From the NCBI GenBank assembly GCA_947494445.1, contig CANLVD010000003.1:310001-374000 (forward strand): DNA of 64,000 bases, written 5' to 3'. Of this stretch, positions 45,760 through 55,259 are shown in pieces (the first letter of the stretch is position 1; each line of letters starts with the position of its first letter). The translations under genes were made by a program, and so were the position numbers. The notes under the pieces were generated by a model. The model saw only the letters and a list, made by a program, of their open reading frames with translations, was not told the DNA's origin and made no database searches. This DNA is from an uncultured Paracoccaceae bacterium (GTDB lineage Bacteria; Pseudomonadota; Alphaproteobacteria; Rhodobacterales; Rhodobacteraceae).

Positions 45760-47091
45760 TCAGTCGACTTCAAGCGCTTCAACCGCTTTCTGCAGATCTT
45801 CCTTGGAAACGGACTTTTCGGACACCTTGGCCAGTTCAATCACGTAGTCCACGACCTTATCCTCGAAGATCGGGGCGCTCACCTGCTGGCGGGCCTGTGG
45901 GTTCTGCTGCATGAACTCAAGGAATTGACGCTCCTGACCCGGATACTGACGGGCCTGCGCCATCATCGCCTGCTGCATTTCGGCTTCGGTGACTTCAATG
46001 TCGTTCTTGTTGCCGATCTCGGCCAGAAGCAATCCAAGACGCACCCGGCGCTCCGCCAAAGTGTTGTGCTCGTCTGTTGCCTCGATCTCGGGGTGATCAT
46101 GCCCCTCTACATCTGGGTTGTCGTTGTGCCAAAGCTGATGCGCGATCTGCTTGGCCTCGGTCTCGACCAGCGAGGGCGGCAAGTCAAACTTGATCAACTC
46201 GTCCAGTTCATCCATCAGCTTGCGCTTCATCACCAGACGGGCCGCGCCCTTGTACTCATCTGCCAGCCGCTCACGGATCTGACCTTTCAGCGTGTCGAGA
46301 TCATCAACACCGAATTTCTTGGCCAACTCGTCATCAATCGGTGCCGGCTTCGGCTCACGCACTTCCTTGACCTTGCACTCGAAGACAGCGTCCTTGCCAG
46401 CCAGATGCGCGGCCTGATACTCAGCCGGGAAGCTGACATTGACTTCAACCTCTTCACCGGCCTTCTTGCCGACCAGCTGCTCTTCAAAGCCCGGGATGAA
46501 GCTGTTGGATCCCAGAACCAGCGGATAATCCTCAGCAGCACCGCCATCAAAGGCCTCTCCATCAACCTTGCCAAGGAAGTCGATCACAACTTGATCGCCA
46601 TCACGCGACTTGGCGGTCTTGCCGCGTGCCTCAAAGTGATTGGCACTGCCTGCGAGGTTTTCCAGCGCCTCGTCAACGGCTGCATCCTCGACGTCGACCA
46701 CCAGACGCTCAAGCTTGACGCCCGAGAAGTCGGCCTCGGGCACTTCAGGCAGGGCCTCATAGCTCAGTGCGACTTCGACATCGTCACCCTCAGACCAGTT
46801 CTCATTGGTCATCTTGACGTCAGGCTGCATTGCAGGGCGATCACCGCTCTCGTCGAAATGCTTGCGCATCGCATCGTCGATGCTTTCCTGCATCGCTTCA
46901 CCCAGCACGGATTTGCCGAACATCTTTTTCATCAGGGCCGCTGGCGCCTTGCCCTTGCGAAAGCCCTTCATCTGGAAGTCCTTGCGGGCCTCTTCCAGCT
47001 TTTCGGTGACCTTTGCCTCCAGTTCCCCTGCGGGCAGGACAATGGTGTAGCTGCGTTTCAGTCCTTCGTTCAGCGTCTGCGTGACCTGCAT
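45760..47091 (-). CDS. tig: trigger factor
   Basis: 443 aa ribosome-associated chaperone with peptidyl-prolyl isomerase activity. The ribosome-binding signature is [17 protein letters not shown] (about residues 45-60). The FKBP-like domain follows ([20 protein letters not shown]) and a long helical C-terminal domain. The start is ATG 47091, with GAGG upstream; a longer in-frame reading would run into the tRNA gene. It lies 24 bases downstream of tRNA-Leu on the same strand. Confidence 0.96.
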   Translation of the reverse strand: MQVTQTLNEGLKRSYTIVLPAGELEAKVTEKLEEARKDFQMKGFRKGKAPAALMKKMFGKSVLGEAMQESIDDAMRKHFDESGDRPAMQPDVKMTNENWSEGDDVEVALSYEALPEVPEADFSGVKLERLVVDVEDAAVDEALENLAGSANHFEARGKTAKSRDGDQVVIDFLGKVDGEAFDGGAAEDYPLVLGSNSFIPGFEEQLVGKKAGEEVEVNVSFPAEYQAAHLAGKDAVFECKVKEVREPKPAPIDDELAKKFGVDDLDTLKGQIRERLADEYKGAARLVMKRKLMDELDELIKFDLPPSLVETEAKQIAHQLWHNDNPDVEGHDHPEIEATDEHNTLAERRVRLGLLLAEIGNKNDIEVTEAEMQQAMMAQARQYPGQERQFLEFMQQNPQARQQVSAPIFEDKVVDYVIELAKVSEKSVSKEDLQKAVEALEVD

Positions 47092-47115
47092 TATGTTCCT
47101 CGTCTCTTCATCCAA

Positions 47116-47200
<85 letters not shown>

Positions 47201-47362
47201 GACATGTCCTGCAGGGCCAGACACCGCCCGACCCAAATCGGCGCCTCTCTAACAGAGGTCCAAGTCAGGGGCGAGCGAAAAGTGAACCCTTGCTAGATGG
47301 TTAACGACCCATTAGGGAACTTAGGACAGAAACGCACCCAGAATGCGACGACAGGCCGACAT

Positions 47363-48388
47363 ATGCCCAGCTTCTACATCGTTGATCAAAGCCAGATCAC
47401 CAGCGCGCCTCTTGGAAACAGCAATCAAGGGAACGGCTCGCAACACAATGGCGGCTCTATCACCATTGATGCAAACGCGACGCCCGGGCTTTTGACAATC
47501 ACCGACAACAACAACGTGCTTCAGGACAATGCAAGCGCTCAGAATGTTGATGGTGACCAGACCATCGGCAGCACCTTCTACGGCGATGGCGAAAACATTC
47601 AGGCCGAGTACACGGTTGTGGTCACCGACGGCACCCAGAACTACACGCTTTACGGCATCGCGCTGGGTCCGGGTTACAGCAATGTGGTCGGTCTTGCCTT
47701 TCTGGATGAGTTTCCCCCCTTCGGGCAGGAGCTGACTGTTGTTTCAACTTCAGAAGGTCCAAATGCCGCCCGCGGCCCGACCTATGATGAACTTGCAATC
47801 TGTTTCACAACCGGCGCTCTGGTTCTCACACCAGCCGGGCCGGTCCCGATTGAAACGTTAAGCGCGGGTGATCAGGTCGTAACCCGTGATCGCGGCACGC
47901 AGGTGATCCAATGGGCCAGCGCGTCTGATTTCACTTCACAGCAGCTTGGTCTTCGACCTCATCTCGCGCCGGTCCTGATCAAACGCGGTGCCATTGCACC
48001 CGGCTCCCCTGCCCGCGACATGATCGTCTCTCCCAACCACCGGATGCTGATCAATTCCTGGCGGGCCGAGATGTTGTTCGGTGTCAAGGAAGTTCTCGTC
48101 ACCGCAAGCGCGCTCTTGAATGACACCACCGTCACGCGGCTTGGACCTGAGACCCCGGTCACCTACCGTCACATCCTGTTTGATCGCCATGAAATCATCA
48201 CGGTTGACGGCGCATCAACCGAAAGCTTCCAGCCGAGCGTGCCTGTGATAGACAGCCTGCAAGCCCAGGTCCGGGACGAGTTATTCGAGATTTTCCCGGA
48301 TCTTCGCGCCGCGCCCGACCAGATGGGCCAGACAGCGCGCCCGGTCCTGCGTGCGTCCGAAGCCCGGCTTTTGCAAGAAGCCGGTTAG
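47363..48388 (+). CDS. Hint-domain (hedgehog/intein-like) protein
   Basis: 341 aa. The N-terminal half (about 1-145) is Asn/Gly/Thr-rich, with SITIDANATPGLLTITDNNN, resembling the beta-rich part of secreted roseobacter proteins. The C-terminal half is a Hint_2-type domain starting at the nucleophile-like Cys in AICFTTGALVLTPAGPVPI and containing ETLSAGDQVVTRD, SPNHRMLINSW and RHILFDRHEIITVDGASTES (in pieces). Roseobacters carry many such proteins; a self-processing role is inferred. ATG 47363 is favoured over a start at 47297. The stop TAG lies at the edge of the inverted-repeat element. Confidence 0.88.
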   Translation: MPSFYIVDQSQITSAPLGNSNQGNGSQHNGGSITIDANATPGLLTITDNNNVLQDNASAQNVDGDQTIGSTFYGDGENIQAEYTVVVTDGTQNYTLYGIALGPGYSNVVGLAFLDEFPPFGQELTVVSTSEGPNAARGPTYDELAICFTTGALVLTPAGPVPIETLSAGDQVVTRDRGTQVIQWASASDFTSQQLGLRPHLAPVLIKRGAIAPGSPARDMIVSPNHRMLINSWRAEMLFGVKEVLVTASALLNDTTVTRLGPETPVTYRHILFDRHEIITVDGASTESFQPSVPVIDSLQAQVRDELFEIFPDLRAAPDQMGQTARPVLRASEARLLQEAG

Positions 48389-48652
48389 GCGGCGTCTGCA
48401 TTTAGCTTTCGCACTGGTTTCAGTCCAAAATTGCTCCTCGCCAGGAAACAGAGCGCAGGAATAGTGATCTATTTCAAGCTCTGATGACGCTGCGAGGGGC
48501 AATTTTGGCGAAATCCCGAAGGGACGCGACCCATTTTGTCTCTGACGGGTCGAACAGACCTTGCGATCAACCAGATCGCGGCGGTCTGTTCTCCTTGTCA
48601 GCGGCAAAATGGGACACGCGCCAGTGCGAAAGCTAAATGCAGACGCCGCCTA
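48386..48652. mobile_element. MITE-like inverted-repeat element flanked by TA
   Basis: Terminal inverted repeats at 48388-48417 and 48621-48650 are 30 bases and perfect; TA stands outside each (48386-48387, 48651-48652), giving 32 bases of symmetry. Inside are two hairpins: 48425-48441 pairs with 48492-48508 over 17 bases (one G-T), and 48529-48620 forms another. The halves are diverged inverted copies. No ORF is inside. TA duplication suggests IS630/Tc1-mariner-type mobilisation, as inference. Confidence 0.75.
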
Positions 48653-50140
48653 GGCCCATTCCCTAAAGATGCCGGGCAGTTCACCGGCCAGATCATCCGC
48701 AATCAGACCGGGTCCAAAACGTCTGGCACAGTCCACGTGCAACCAGGCGGCCGCATGTGCCGCGCCCGCGCCGAGATAACCCCGCGCCATCAACCCCGCA
48801 ATCATGCCCGCCAGCACATCGCCCGCCCCGGCCGTGGCAAGCCATGGCACGTGGCGCTCGTATCGCGCATCATTAATCACGACATGACCGGTCGCTGAGG
48901 CAATCAAGGTCACCTTTCCCTTCAACAGAACCGTACACCCTGCGCGCCGTGCCGCTGCACGGACAGCGCCAAGCCGGTCCGCACCGGCATCAAAATCAGG
49001 AAACAACCGGGCAAACTCGCCCGCATGAGGGGTCAGCACCGCCTGCCCGGGCAACATGTCAAACAGATCACTGGCGTGATTTTCGAAACAGGTCAGGCCG
49101 TCGGCATCCAGCACCAGCGCCTTGCCGCTGGTACAGGCGGCCCTGACCATGTCACGGGTCAGATCTCCACCACCATGGCCCGGACCAATGCACAGACTGC
49201 GCAGTCGGGTATCCACAAGCGCATCGTCCAGATCTGCAACTGTGGCCACTTGTCGGCTCATCAAGGCCAATGGTGTGATCGGCTGCGCAGCATCTGGCAC
49301 GCCGAGCGTGACCACACCGGCACCGATCCGCAAAGCAGCCTCCGCCGCCAAACGGGCCGCACCGGGTTTCTCGCCGCCGATGACAAGGCAGGCCCCGGCT
49401 TGATACTTATGCGTGGCGTCTTTGCGCGCAACGTGCCGGGGTGGTGTATTCAGAACCAGATTTGCGATCGGCGTGCCCGCCCGCAATCCGATGTCCACCA
49501 CGACCAACTCTCCACAAATCGGTGTAACCTCATCAATTGAAGAATTCGCGCAGAGGTAATGTCCGGGATTTGCACTGTGGAACGTGACCGTCAGATCAGC
49601 CGGCATAACATAATCCAACACCTGACCGCTGTCCGCCTGCAAGCCAGATGGAATGTCGACGGCGGCGCGAAACATTTCTCCCGCAGGCTCAGCCATAAGG
49701 CGCGCGATGTCGCGAAACTCTTCTCCCAAGGTCCGGGTCAGACCGATCCCGAAAAGAGCATCTATCACCAGATCAGCAGTACCATCAGCGAGAGCTGCAA
49801 AAGCCTGATCCAACGATCCGACATTGCCACCCCAACGCTCCCGGTTGGTCCGGGCATCGGGGGGCAATACCGCGCCCGGCGCACTGGAAAACACGGCAAC
49901 CCGCCACCCCCGATCCGCCAGCATTCGCGCGATCACATAACCGTCTCCGCCGTTGTTGCCCGGCCCGCAAAGAACCACTGCCCGCCGGGCACCGGCACCC
50001 AGGTCCGGCCGCGCCTTGAAGATCGCACCAACGACCTCAAGCCCTGCCCGCTCCATCAACTCAAGCCCACTCCAACCGCCGCCTTCCATGGCAGCCTGCT
50101 CAAGCGATTTCATCTCCTGCGCCGTCAGAACCGCGGTCAT
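48650..50140 (-). CDS. nnr: bifunctional NAD(P)HX epimerase/dehydratase
   Basis: 496 aa repairing hydrated NADH and NADPH. The N-terminal YjeF_N epimerase domain (about 1-215) has VVLCGPGNNGGDGYVIARML and DLVIDALFGIGL and AVDIPSGLQADSG. The C-terminal dehydratase/kinase-like domain has GGEKPGAARLAAEAAL, VLDADGLTCFEN, LTPHAGEFARLFPD and WLATAGAGDVLAGMIAGL. The start is ATG 50140. The stop codon TAG is formed at the edge of the MITE-like element, and the gene converges with the Hint gene. Confidence 0.95.
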   Translation of the reverse strand: MTAVLTAQEMKSLEQAAMEGGGWSGLELMERAGLEVVGAIFKARPDLGAGARRAVVLCGPGNNGGDGYVIARMLADRGWRVAVFSSAPGAVLPPDARTNRERWGGNVGSLDQAFAALADGTADLVIDALFGIGLTRTLGEEFRDIARLMAEPAGEMFRAAVDIPSGLQADSGQVLDYVMPADLTVTFHSANPGHYLCANSSIDEVTPICGELVVVDIGLRAGTPIANLVLNTPPRHVARKDATHKYQAGACLVIGGEKPGAARLAAEAALRIGAGVVTLGVPDAAQPITPLALMSRQVATVADLDDALVDTRLRSLCIGPGHGGGDLTRDMVRAACTSGKALVLDADGLTCFENHASDLFDMLPGQAVLTPHAGEFARLFPDFDAGADRLGAVRAAARRAGCTVLLKGKVTLIASATGHVVINDARYERHVPWLATAGAGDVLAGMIAGLMARGYLGAGAAHAAAWLHVDCARRFGPGLIADDLAGELPGIFREWA

Positions 50141-50173
50141 TTGCTTCTCTTTCTGCCCATTTATTGTGCTGTT

Positions 50174-50190
50174 TGTCTATTTTTTATGCA
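50174..50190 (+). promoter_or_regulatory. degenerate NtrC-like half box upstream of glnB
   Basis: The 17 bases read TGTCT-ATTTTTT-ATGCA. The spacer is identical to that of the amtB box and the right arm ATGCA is close to GTGCA, but the left arm matches poorly. It is about 125 bases upstream of glnB in the divergent region with nnr. Confidence 0.25.
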
Positions 50191-50266
50191 GTTATTGCGA
50201 ATTTCAGAGGTTCCTAACAATCACCCCCTGCCAGCCCTTTGAATCCCTGTGCCCGAGATGCTTTGA

Positions 50267-50653
<387 letters not shown>

Positions 50654-50704
50654 TCTGTCCCATCCTGCTACACTTCTAAACCTCCAAACTTCAGGGAAAG
50701 CGCA

Positions 50705-52111
50705 ATGAGCAAGAGTGATGTTCTCAAGACACTCAAGGAAGACGATGTAGATTACGTCGACATCCGGTTTACCGACCCACGTGGCAAGCTTCAGCACGTG
50801 ACGGTCATGGCCGATCAGGTCGACGAAGACTTCCTCGACGAAGGTTTCATGTTCGACGGCTCTTCCATCGCCGGATGGAAGTCGATCAATGAAAGCGACA
50901 TGAAGCTGATGCCAGACACCAACAGTGCTTATGTCGATCCGTTCTATGCTGAGAAAACTCTCTGCCTGCACTGCTCCATCGTCGAGCCTGACACAGGCGA
51001 GGCATACGACCGCGACCCGCGCGGCACTGCCGAAAAAGCCGAGGCTTATCTGAAATCCTCCGGCATCGGTGACGTGTCCTACTTCGGCCCAGAGGCAGAA
51101 TTCTTCCTCTTTGACGATGTGCGCTTCTCGAACTCCATCAACAAGGTCTCCTACGAGGTTGATGCAGCAGACGCGTCCTGGAACACCGACACCGAATACG
51201 AGATGGGCAACATGGGCCATCGTCCGGGCGTCAAGGGTGGCTATTTCCCCGTGAACCCAACGGATGCAGCGCAGGACCTGCGCTCCGAGATGCTGTCGAC
51301 CATGAAGCGCATCGGCATGAAAGTCGACAAGCACCACCACGAGGTTGCCTCCTGTCAGCACGAGCTTGGCCTGATCTTCGGCTCGCTCACCCATCAGGCT
51401 GATGAGCTGCAGAAGTACAAGTATGTCATCCACAACGTGGCCAACGCATACGGCAAGTCGGCAACCTTCATGCCAAAGCCAATCGCTGGCGACAACGGCA
51501 CCGGCATGCACGTCAACATGTCGATCTGGAAAGATGGCAAGCCCTTGTTTGCAGGCGACAAATACGCCGATCTCAGCCAGGAAGCGCTGTGGTACATCGG
51601 TGGTATCCTGAAGCATGCGAAAGCGCTGAATGCCTTCACCAACCCGTCGACCAACTCCTACAAGCGCCTGATCCCGGGCTTTGAAGCTCCGGTTCTGCGC
51701 GCCTACTCCGCACGCAACCGCTCCGGCTGTGTCCGGATCCCATGGTCCGAGAGCCCCAAGGCAAAGCGCGTCGAGGCCCGTTTCCCCGATCCCGCAGCCA
51801 ACCCGTATCTGTGCTTCGCAGCCCTGCTCATGGCTGGCCTTGACGGCATCAAGAACAAGATCGATCCGGGCGAAGCGAACGACAAGGATCTCTACGATCT
51901 GCCACCAGAGGAGCTCGCAGACATCCCGACCGTCTGTGCATCGCTGCGTGAAGCGCTCGACGCTCTGGAAGCCGATCACGAGTTCCTGCTGGCCGGTGAC
52001 GTCTTCACCAAGGATCAACTGGACGGCTATGCCGAACTGAAATGGGAAGAGGTCTTTGCCTTTGAGCACACACCTCATCCGGTTGAGTTCCAGATGTACT
52101 ACTCCTGCTGA
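50705..52111 (+). CDS. glnA: glutamine synthetase, type I
   Basis: 468 aa dodecameric enzyme making glutamine from glutamate and ammonium. Motifs include [44 protein letters not shown] in the ATP region and [10 protein letters not shown]. The adenylylation tyrosine is in [11 protein letters not shown], so it is the GSI-beta type regulated by GlnE. It is followed by a strong intrinsic terminator. Confidence 0.98.
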   Translation: MSKSDVLKTLKEDDVDYVDIRFTDPRGKLQHVTVMADQVDEDFLDEGFMFDGSSIAGWKSINESDMKLMPDTNSAYVDPFYAEKTLCLHCSIVEPDTGEAYDRDPRGTAEKAEAYLKSSGIGDVSYFGPEAEFFLFDDVRFSNSINKVSYEVDAADASWNTDTEYEMGNMGHRPGVKGGYFPVNPTDAAQDLRSEMLSTMKRIGMKVDKHHHEVASCQHELGLIFGSLTHQADELQKYKYVIHNVANAYGKSATFMPKPIAGDNGTGMHVNMSIWKDGKPLFAGDKYADLSQEALWYIGGILKHAKALNAFTNPSTNSYKRLIPGFEAPVLRAYSARNRSGCVRIPWSESPKAKRVEARFPDPAANPYLCFAALLMAGLDGIKNKIDPGEANDKDLYDLPPEELADIPTVCASLREALDALEADHEFLLAGDVFTKDQLDGYAELKWEEVFAFEHTPHPVEFQMYYSC

Positions 52112-52135
52112 TCAGCAGGCTCTCCCTGAGACTTC

Positions 52136-52163
52136 AAGAGGCCCTTTTAGGGCCTCTTTTTTT
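52136..52163 (+). terminator. intrinsic terminator of glnBA
   Basis: AAGAGGCCC (52136-52144) pairs with GGGCCTCTT (52150-52158) around TTTTA, followed by seven T (52157-52163). Confidence 0.92.
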
Positions 52164-52197
52164 ATGCGCTGCGGTGAATAGTACGACCACGGCTTGG

Positions 52198-52989
52198 TCA
52201 GGCGTTCCGGACTGACCGGAACCGCGCGGCAATCCTTGACGCAGCCGCATCAAACTGCGCCTGAAATGCCGCACGTTCCTCTGCCGAGCCAAACCCCACC
52301 GGACCATCCACCAAGGCTGAAACTTCATCTGGAGAGTTTGATCGATTGGCATGCGCCCGCCCGTAAGGCAGCCATCGCAGACGCGTATCCAGATCGGCGG
52401 CTTGCAGAAACCCGCTCAGCAAAGCCTGCTTGGGCGGATACTGCAAAACCCGCAAATTGTCCGCCCCGAAGGCCTCTGCCCAACGGTCAAGAAGCGCCTC
52501 GTAATCCAGATGCGCCCGCGTGTCAGGATCATCCAGAAACGCCGGGAAGACCCGCCGTTCGGCCACATCACGGCTCAACACCATCTGACGATAGAAGGAT
52601 TGCACCCAGTCTGCCTGAGGCCGCAAAGACACTACCACTCTCACAGAGCTTGCCTGTAAGGCTTTGCATTTTATCGCAAAATCCGGAAACTCTCCTGACA
52701 GACCCTCTGCGCTGATCACCGTTACATCTGTATCAGCAATCCGCGTATTCAGTCGCGCAACCACACCAGCAGAGCCTCCAAAGAAAGGATGCGGCGATCC
52801 GAAATCCTTCTCATGGCTGATCGCTTCGAACAGATCCGTCTGCTTGGACAGCCAGCGTCCATTCGGTCCGCGCACCACCGGATAGGAGATGCCCAATAGC
52901 CCCAAAAGACGTCTGTTGCGTGAGAAAAACCGTTGGATCGAACTGGTGCCGGTCTTGTGCATCCCGATGTGCAGAACCAGCCGTCCCAT
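52198..52989 (-). CDS. sulfotransferase-like P-loop protein
   Basis: 263 aa. The N-terminal LVLHIGMHKTGTSSIQRFF matches the PAPS-binding 5' loop of sulfotransferase-like proteins found in roseobacters. VVVSLRPQADWVQSFYRQMV corresponds to the 3'-phosphate-binding region. The acceptor substrate is unknown. The gene follows the GntR-type regulator at a distance of 4 bases on the same strand, so the two are probably one unit. Confidence 0.8.
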   Translation of the reverse strand: MGRLVLHIGMHKTGTSSIQRFFSRNRRLLGLLGISYPVVRGPNGRWLSKQTDLFEAISHEKDFGSPHPFFGGSAGVVARLNTRIADTDVTVISAEGLSGEFPDFAIKCKALQASSVRVVVSLRPQADWVQSFYRQMVLSRDVAERRVFPAFLDDPDTRAHLDYEALLDRWAEAFGADNLRVLQYPPKQALLSGFLQAADLDTRLRWLPYGRAHANRSNSPDEVSALVDGPVGFGSAEERAAFQAQFDAAASRIAARFRSVRNA

Positions 52990-52993
52990 GGGC

Positions 52994-53635
52994 TCAGACC
53001 CGGCCGGCCCCCTGTTTCAGACGCACTTCATAAGCGACCGAGATGTGATCACGCATGGCCTTCTCGGCCACCTCGCCTTTGCGCTCGTGGATGGCCGTAA
53101 CAATCGCCTCATGCTCATCCATCGCCAGTGCGCCACGCCCTTCCATCTCGAAGGAGGTCGAGGTCAGAAGCGCCATCGACCGGTGCACCATTTCCAGTTG
53201 CTGCACCAGATAGCGGTTGTGGCTTGCCAGATGGATTTGCCGGTGAAACCGCTTGTTCGCACGCGACAATTCCTGTGGATCACCGGACAGCGCCCTGTCC
53301 GCTTTGACCATATCGAAAAGCACCCTGATCTCTTCAGGGGCCGCATGTTGGGCCGCCAGTCTTGCAGCCAGAGCCTCAAGCTCGGTGCGCACCACGTAAA
53401 GCTCACCCATCTGGTCATGATCCAGCGCCGAGACGATCAGCGAACGCCCGTCACGCGCCAGAACACCTTGGGTTTCAAGCTTTTGAAACGCCTCGCGGAT
53501 CGGCGTGCGCGACACACCGAAACGGTCTGCCAGCTCGCTTTCGACCAGCCGGTCACCGGGCTTGTATTCGCCCCGGTCAATCGCTTCCAGCAGCAGATCA
53601 TAGGCGTCTCGTTGTTGGACCTGAACCACGGTCAT
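52994..53635 (-). CDS. GntR-family transcriptional regulator (FCD domain)
   Basis: 213 aa. An N-terminal winged helix (about 10-75, with LVESELADRFGVSRTPIREAFQKLE) is followed by an all-helical FCD effector domain (ARLAAQHAAPEEIRVLF, ANKRFHRQIHLASHNRYL and DEHEAIVTAIHERKG). FCD regulators usually sense organic acids or sugars. The start is ATG 53635; TTG 53641 is an alternative. It lies upstream of the sulfotransferase-like gene. Confidence 0.92.
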   Translation of the reverse strand: MTVVQVQQRDAYDLLLEAIDRGEYKPGDRLVESELADRFGVSRTPIREAFQKLETQGVLARDGRSLIVSALDHDQMGELYVVRTELEALAARLAAQHAAPEEIRVLFDMVKADRALSGDPQELSRANKRFHRQIHLASHNRYLVQQLEMVHRSMALLTSTSFEMEGRGALAMDEHEAIVTAIHERKGEVAEKAMRDHISVAYEVRLKQGAGRV

Positions 53636-53694
53636 CGGCAAATTCCCATCGCAATTTTTGTCAGCCTAGCCAAAGCATTGCCCCGCGTCGAGCC

Positions 53695-54519
53695 TCACGC
53701 GTTTGCAGTGATCACCCATGCACGTCCACCAACCTTGACCGCCCCATCCTCAAGACATGGTTGGAAAGCCTCTCGCAAGGCCTCGGCCACACGCGCCTTG
53801 CGCGCCTCATCAGCCCCGCGCAGCCGCCGCGCCAGAGGCCCGATGCGCATTGCAAACAGAACCGCGCGTTCAATCGGATCAGGATCTTCGCCTGCCTCCA
53901 TCACCGATGAGCAGCTAACCACGCTCCATTCAATGGTCTGCCAACCCGCACCGCTCAGGATCGGCTCGAAAACCTCAGGGATGGCCCAGGCAAAGGGGCC
54001 GGGCTGGCCAGGTCGTGGCGCCTCGGCAGGGCCTTCGGTCAGATGCTCTGCTGCACGCAGCGGCACCATAGCCCACGGGTTCAGGTCCATCGCCCGCCAG
54101 CACACAAAAACAGCCAGCCCCCCGGGCCGAAGCTGCCCCCGGATATGTCCCAATGCCACCTCAGGCGCATCAAAGAACATCGCACCACATCGCGAATACA
54201 GCGCATCCACCGGCGCATCCAGAACAACAGCACCCGCGTCCCCTTCAACCCAAGTGACCCGCCCATCCGTATCCCGCGCCCGCGCCAAGCCGATCAGATC
54301 GGGCGACAGATCCACGCCGGTCACCTGCGCTCCCCGGTCAGCCAGCGCCAAACTGGTCGCCCCTGCCCCACAACCCAGATCCAGCACCGACCGGCCACGC
54401 AAATCACCCAGGGCATTCAGCCCCGCCTCCCCCACCGGCCCCAGCAACCTGTCCATCGCGTCGGCCTGACGCGCCCATTCACGCCCGACCTTGCCCGCCC
54501 AATCCATGCCCGTTGTCAC
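53695..54519 (-). CDS. class I SAM-dependent methyltransferase
   Basis: 274 aa. The SAM-binding motif is SVLDLGCGAGATSLALADRG, followed by VTGVDLSPDLIGLARAR and a Pro/Gly-rich LRPGGLAVFV. The acceptor is unknown. The start is taken as GTG 54519 because AGGAGG (54525-54530) stands 5 bases upstream; longer in-frame readings pass across that ribosome site into the divergent region. It faces away from the HAD gene. Confidence 0.88.
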   Translation of the reverse strand: MTTGMDWAGKVGREWARQADAMDRLLGPVGEAGLNALGDLRGRSVLDLGCGAGATSLALADRGAQVTGVDLSPDLIGLARARDTDGRVTWVEGDAGAVVLDAPVDALYSRCGAMFFDAPEVALGHIRGQLRPGGLAVFVCWRAMDLNPWAMVPLRAAEHLTEGPAEAPRPGQPGPFAWAIPEVFEPILSGAGWQTIEWSVVSCSSVMEAGEDPDPIERAVLFAMRIGPLARRLRGADEARKARVAEALREAFQPCLEDGAVKVGGRAWVITANA

Positions 54520-54578
54520 GACCGCCTCCTGCATTTCCCGCTTGAGCGCTAGCACGTCTGCCGCTACCCATTCCACCC

Positions 54579-55217
54579 ATGCGCGATGCCTTTTCACATG
54601 TGACCACCTGGGTCTTCGATCTCGACAACACACTCTATCCGCCGTCCGCGCGGCTCTTTGACCAGATCGAGGTCAAGATGACCGAGTTTGTGGCACGACA
54701 TCTCGATGTCAGCCATGATCACGCCAATCATTTGCGCGATGCGTACTGGAAGGCCCATGGCACCACGCTTTCGGGCCTGATGATCAACCACCAGATCGAC
54801 CCTGATCCGTTTCTCGATGCGGTCCATGACATCACGCTCGACCACATGGCACCCGCACCTGACCTGCGCGATGCGATCCTTGCCCTGCCCGGGCGCAAAC
54901 TGGTCTACACCAACGGCTCGCTCAGCCATGGTCAGCGGGTCACCCGCGCGCTTGGTCTGAGCGATTGTTTCGAGACGATCTACGGGATCGAGGCTGCGGG
55001 CTATATCCCCAAACCCCGGGCGGAGGCCTACCAGACAATCCTGACAAAGGCGGGCATCGAGCCTGCACGCGCCGCCATGTTCGAGGATGATCCGCGAAAC
55101 CTTGAGGATCCGCACCGGCGCGGCATGAAAACCGTGCTCGTGGGCGAGGCCCCACAGGCCGCCCATATCCACGCCCAAACCACTGACCTTCCAGACTTTC
55201 TGTCGCAGCTTGTCTGA
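54579..55217 (+). CDS. HAD-superfamily pyrimidine 5'-nucleotidase
   Basis: 212 aa. HAD motifs are WVFDLDNTLYPPS (nucleophile Asp), VYTNGS (motif II), YIPKPRAEA (motif III Lys) and MFEDDPRNLEDPH (motif IV). This combination, with the NTLYP start, matches the SDT1/PHM8-like pyrimidine nucleotidase group. It removes phosphate from UMP/CMP in yeast; here the substrate is inferred. It is upstream of the UbiH-like gene on the same strand. Confidence 0.92.
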   Translation: MRDAFSHVTTWVFDLDNTLYPPSARLFDQIEVKMTEFVARHLDVSHDHANHLRDAYWKAHGTTLSGLMINHQIDPDPFLDAVHDITLDHMAPAPDLRDAILALPGRKLVYTNGSLSHGQRVTRALGLSDCFETIYGIEAAGYIPKPRAEAYQTILTKAGIEPARAAMFEDDPRNLEDPHRRGMKTVLVGEAPQAAHIHAQTTDLPDFLSQLV

Positions 55218-55259
55218 GACCTCTTCCATGTCCCGCCTGTGCGGCTACATCTGAGAAGT

